Source: Sulfuricella denitrificans
GTDB lineage: Bacteria > Pseudomonadota > Gammaproteobacteria > Burkholderiales > Sulfuricellaceae
Assembly: GCA_002632355.1 (NCBI GenBank)
Contig: NSJJ01000021.1
Span: forward strand, 1 to 36,100
Direction of reading: 5' to 3'
Length of the DNA stretch: 36,100 nt
A program made the position numbers and the translations under genes. Of the stretch, positions 32,996 to 36,100 are shown one piece after another. Under the pieces are notes generated by a model, which saw only the letters and a list, made by a program, of their open reading frames with translations, did not search any database and was not told where the DNA came from. Positions within the stretch are counted from its first letter, which is position 1, and every line of letters begins with the position of its first letter.

Positions 32996-35212
32996 CTAAA
33001 CCCGTTGCGAAGGACGGCCAAGGAAATAGCCTTGGCCGTGCGAGAAGCCGAGACGTTCAGCCTTCTCAAGCCTTTGGCGGGTTTCGAGCCCCTCGGCGAC
33101 CATCTTGTAACCCGCTTTGCGAATCATCATGGCCAGACCTTCCACAATATCCCCCTGGCGTTTGTCATCCTGCTCCAGACTGCTGATCAGGGAAATATCG
33201 AACTTCACGATATCCACCGGCATATTGGCCAGGTAGCCAAGGGATGAGTAACCGCTGCCAAAATCATCCAGAGCCACTTTGAACCCCTGCGCACGAAGCT
33301 GGTTCAGATTGGCTGAAGCTTGCTGTAATTGGGTGATCAGCGCAGTCTCGGTGATTTCCAGCACCAGTGTGTAATCCCTGAGGAAAGGTTCAAATGCCGC
33401 CAGCTTTTCCCTGATCAACGGGTGAGTGATCGCTGGCCCTGATATATTCACAGATAAGCCGCTGCCGGACGGGATCATGCCCGAGCGCAGGTTTTCGAGA
33501 ATTTTCGCCATCACGGCAAAATCCATTTCGGCTTCCAGTCGCCGCCCTTCTACGACCGGGAAAATTGCGCCGGGCATGATCAGTTCACGATTGCGGCGAA
33601 TCCGTACCAGAGCCTCGTAATAATCGATTTTTTGTGTGGACAGGCAGACCACTGGCTGGTAATGCATCTCCAGACAAGCTCCGGAAGAAATGGCCTCGAA
33701 AACAGCGCTGGTCACTTGATTCGAGAGCAGGGCATTGCCATCCTGTGCCATATCTTCCGTGTAAAGCGCGATCTTGTTGTGGCCCGGTCGCTTGGCGTAA
33801 TACATGGCGACATCGGCCTGCTTTTGCAGCGTCACCAGGTTTTCTGCGTGATTGCCATCCGCATGGGAAAAACCAATGCTGATCCGGATCGGTTCCTTGA
33901 TCCCCAGTTCGGAGAAATCAAATTGATCCACCGCTTCAACACATCGCTTTGCGACTTCCTCTATTTGGCTTATGTCCGAATCCAGAAACATGGTGGCAAA
34001 CTCATCACCTCCGAGTCGGTACAGGCGGTCGCCCGAGCGCAGGGTGGCCTGAAGGGCCTGTGCGATCATCTTCAGCACCAAGTCCCCGATATGGTGCCCA
34101 TAGGTGTCGTTGATCGGCTTGAAATGGTCGCAGTCAAATAGCATGACGGAAACTGTAACGCGGTGTCCGCTGGCAACGGACAGGAGCATTTTCCAGTCCT
34201 CGTCGAAACTGCGCCGGTTGGAAACGCCCGTCAGCGGGTCGCGATGTGCCATGGTCCACAATTCGGTGTTTTTCTGGTCCAGGCTGCTGTGCATAACTTC
34301 CAGTTCGCGCTGGTAATCATTGAGGGAATTCCGGACTTTTTCCAGTTCGAGAACCGAAAAGTCGCTGCCAAGGGATTCGAGCGTCAAGCCGTCATACCCT
34401 TCCCGCAAAGTGTCGATATGCTGAGAAAGTCGCAGCAGCGGTTTTGCCAGCAAGACCGACAGCACCTCGTAGAACGCAAAGGAAAGCAGCAGTATGACAA
34501 TGGCGATCTGATACTGGTAGTTGGTCAGGAATTTCAGCAGCGCAGCCATTTCATCATTGGGCTGGACCTTGAACAGAACGCGTTCGGCCAGGTCTGCATG
34601 AATGGATTCGCCTTCATGCAGAGAAAGTACGATGCTGGCTGCGTCGGCATAGCGGAAGTGCTGCGTGCTTAGCAGTGCCGGCTGAAAGTCGATCTTGAGT
34701 ATGGCATAACCTGAAAGCTGATTCCTGACTTCCATGTCCTGAATCGGCTGCATCAGATAAATGAAATCACGCCCGCCTAGCCTGGTCGCCTTGATGTGTG
34801 GCTGGTCTGTCGCCGTTCCGGGCATTCCCGGAGAAAGCGCCCCAAGGGGGTGGCCCTGGCGATTGTAAAGCGCTACCGATTTGACATAACCCGGCAGGAT
34901 GCCCCCTTGCAGGGCGCGGTTGTTTCGCCAGTAATCGTAGTAACCGGGGTCGCTCAGCTGCTGACGTGTTTCATCCCAGTCTGCCAGCGCATGTCCTGCC
35001 AGCTCGAACTCCATGTTCAGGTTATGAAGCCCCTGCCGAACTTCGGAACTGGCAGCACGCTGGGCATTTTTCTCGATTTCGGCCCAGGTGGAATGGATTT
35101 TGTCCAGCATCAGCCTGCTGGCAAAGCCGAAAATCAGGGTTGCCAGAACAATAAAAACGATACCGTAGGTTTTAACTGATAGCGGAAATAACGAAAGACG
35201 TGGGAATCGCAT
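32996..35212 (-). CDS. CHASE4-GGDEF-EAL sensor with both c-di-GMP domains intact
   Basis: The 738-residue inner-membrane protein has helices at about 14-34 and 236-256 enclosing a periplasmic CHASE4-type sensor (HALADWDETRQQLSDPGYYD). A HAMP-like linker and coiled coil (about 258-320) lead to a GGDEF domain with LGGDEF (401-405) and an I-site RSGD (392-395). The EAL domain has YEALVR (533-535), NISG, EITET, DDFGSGYSSLGYL, VKFD and EGLE, so all metal and catalytic residues of an active phosphodiesterase are present. The protein may switch between synthesis and breakdown. Its start lies two bases after the hydrolase gene's stop. Confidence 0.95.
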   Translation of the reverse strand: MRFPRLSLFPLSVKTYGIVFIVLATLIFGFASRLMLDKIHSTWAEIEKNAQRAASSEVRQGLHNLNMEFELAGHALADWDETRQQLSDPGYYDYWRNNRALQGGILPGYVKSVALYNRQGHPLGALSPGMPGTATDQPHIKATRLGGRDFIYLMQPIQDMEVRNQLSGYAILKIDFQPALLSTQHFRYADAASIVLSLHEGESIHADLAERVLFKVQPNDEMAALLKFLTNYQYQIAIVILLLSFAFYEVLSVLLAKPLLRLSQHIDTLREGYDGLTLESLGSDFSVLELEKVRNSLNDYQRELEVMHSSLDQKNTELWTMAHRDPLTGVSNRRSFDEDWKMLLSVASGHRVTVSVMLFDCDHFKPINDTYGHHIGDLVLKMIAQALQATLRSGDRLYRLGGDEFATMFLDSDISQIEEVAKRCVEAVDQFDFSELGIKEPIRISIGFSHADGNHAENLVTLQKQADVAMYYAKRPGHNKIALYTEDMAQDGNALLSNQVTSAVFEAISSGACLEMHYQPVVCLSTQKIDYYEALVRIRRNRELIMPGAIFPVVEGRRLEAEMDFAVMAKILENLRSGMIPSGSGLSVNISGPAITHPLIREKLAAFEPFLRDYTLVLEITETALITQLQQASANLNQLRAQGFKVALDDFGSGYSSLGYLANMPVDIVKFDISLISSLEQDDKRQGDIVEGLAMMIRKAGYKMVAEGLETRQRLEKAERLGFSHGQGYFLGRPSQRV

Positions 35213-35214
35213 TG

Positions 35215-36075
35215 TTAATGGGGTTTCTTTTTCAGGATTTCATTCACCCGGTCGTTGAGCTCAAATTCATATTCGCCATCAAAGAAGTGCCCCGCGTTTT
35301 CAATCAGGGTGATCGGCACGCCGCTTTTCTTGAGCTGCGCCTGCCAGGCTGGCGTCATAATCTGATCTTTGCCTCCCAGCACGACATCTACTGGAACTCT
35401 GATTTTCCCCAGTGCCATCACAATTTCATCTCCTGTCCAGTCTGCATAGGAGAGATAAGCGGCCACCGGGGTAGCATAATTGTTCTTGCAATAGGCCATG
35501 GTGAAATGTTTCAGGGCGGGTGTCTGACGGGATTCGGCCGATTTTTCTGCGCGGGCTTTACGATGCTGATCGATATCGGTCTCAATTGGCGTGATGCCCA
35601 CCAGAATAATGCGCTCAACCGGGATGCTTCGCTTGCCGGCAAGATAAGCCAGTAACTCCATGCTGCCGGAGCTGTGGCCGATCATGGCAATCTTTCGATG
35701 GCCATGATGAGTCAGCCAGCTTACCCATTCGCTGATTTCCTTCAGGTCGTCCTGCATGGTGTGCTTGTGGACGGCTTCACATGACAGGCTCTTGTTGCGG
35801 CGGCTGATTCCCATGGAAAGCGTCGGCACCAGAACCGGATAACCTGCGTCGGACAAGGCATCCGCAAGGCGGCTCATGGGCGGCGCATTGCGCGTTTGCA
35901 GGAATCCATGCAGCAGCAGGATGACCGGCAGCTCCGGATTGCCCTTGCGGTAATCCGCAGTGCCAAGCAGATTGGGAGACAGCTTGATTTCAACGATGTT
36001 CGCACGGGCAGGAGCAGAAATCAGATATCCCGGGAACATCAACACAAAAAACAGTGCAGGCAACAAGCGCAGCAT
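35215..36075 (-). CDS. Secreted alpha/beta hydrolase
   Basis: The 286-residue protein has a signal peptide (cleavage near SAPARA, residue 25) and an alpha/beta hydrolase fold: LLLHGFLQTRNAPP (oxyanion), GHSSGSMELL with the nucleophile Ser, GGKDQI with the Asp and AGHFF with the catalytic His. It resembles DUF3530/dienelactone-type periplasmic hydrolases; the substrate is unknown. The ATG is preceded directly by GGAG and then by a run of nine G (36081-36089). It is the first gene of an operon with the CHASE4-GGDEF-EAL gene (2-base gap). Confidence 0.87.
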   Translation of the reverse strand: MLRLLPALFFVLMFPGYLISAPARANIVEIKLSPNLLGTADYRKGNPELPVILLLHGFLQTRNAPPMSRLADALSDAGYPVLVPTLSMGISRRNKSLSCEAVHKHTMQDDLKEISEWVSWLTHHGHRKIAMIGHSSGSMELLAYLAGKRSIPVERIILVGITPIETDIDQHRKARAEKSAESRQTPALKHFTMAYCKNNYATPVAAYLSYADWTGDEIVMALGKIRVPVDVVLGGKDQIMTPAWQAQLKKSGVPITLIENAGHFFDGEYEFELNDRVNEILKKKPH

Positions 36076-36100
36076 CTCCGCCCCCCCCCATTATCAGATC

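Noticed and set aside
32980-33006. AACGGGT / ACCCGTT dyad between metF and the GGDEF-EAL gene
   Set aside because: It has a 13-base loop and no T-run, and it overlaps the stop codon; too weak to call a terminator.

Overview
The window looks like a stretch of a betaproteobacterial chromosome, most likely from the Nitrosomonadales / Sulfuricella-Gallionella side. The reasons are a type A RNase P RNA, an SAH riboswitch in front of ahcY, an E. coli-like rsmI / lpoA-yraN-diaA-dolP block, a glnA promoter of the NtrC/sigma-54 type, and high-GC codon use. No phage, transposon, CRISPR array or tRNA was seen. Most of the window is core genome. The accessory-looking parts are the first 4.1 kb, the PhnD-rhodanese fusion, and the Ig-like lipoprotein.

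Layout. 1-4130 (minus): a tightly coupled four-gene cassette of unknown function, made of a coiled-coil protein, a two-module ClpB-like AAA+ ATPase with a degenerate first module, a small NrdG-like radical SAM protein, and a zinc-ribbon protein cut by the window edge. 4230-5737 (minus): aroE-mtgA. 5856-8225 (plus): a secreted PhnD-like binding protein fused to a rhodanese domain, then a cation diffusion facilitator. 8217-9846: glnA with two NtrC sites, a -24/-12 promoter and a bidirectional terminator shared with rnpB (minus, 9861-10309). 10374-13334: an unrecognised conserved gene, then pyrC and rsmI (minus). 13329-18865 (plus): lpoA, yraN, diaA, dolP, the rfaE2-type nucleotidyltransferase, a GlcD-like FAD oxidase and a hexose-6-phosphate mutarotase. 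18920-27803 (minus): two glycine-zipper proteins, a DUF455 ferritin-like protein, a PepSY / PhoP-like / PhoQ-like operon, a diguanylate cyclase, an Ig-like lipoprotein and oligopeptidase A. 27872-29100 (plus): a gamma carbonic anhydrase-like protein and a TonB-like protein. 29222-32941 (plus): the SAM cycle genes metK, ahcY and metF. 32996-36075 (minus): an alpha/beta hydrolase and a CHASE4-GGDEF-EAL protein.

How it works together. metK, ahcY and metF make SAM, remove SAH and supply methyl-THF. The first two each have a structured RNA leader: a clear SAH riboswitch before ahcY, and before metK a hairpin pair arranged like a transcription attenuator that I cannot match to a known class. The lpoA-dolP block and mtgA serve the cell envelope. 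Two proteins carry intact c-di-GMP motifs. The most notable candidates for something undescribed are the 5' four-gene AAA+/radical SAM cassette and the metK leader.
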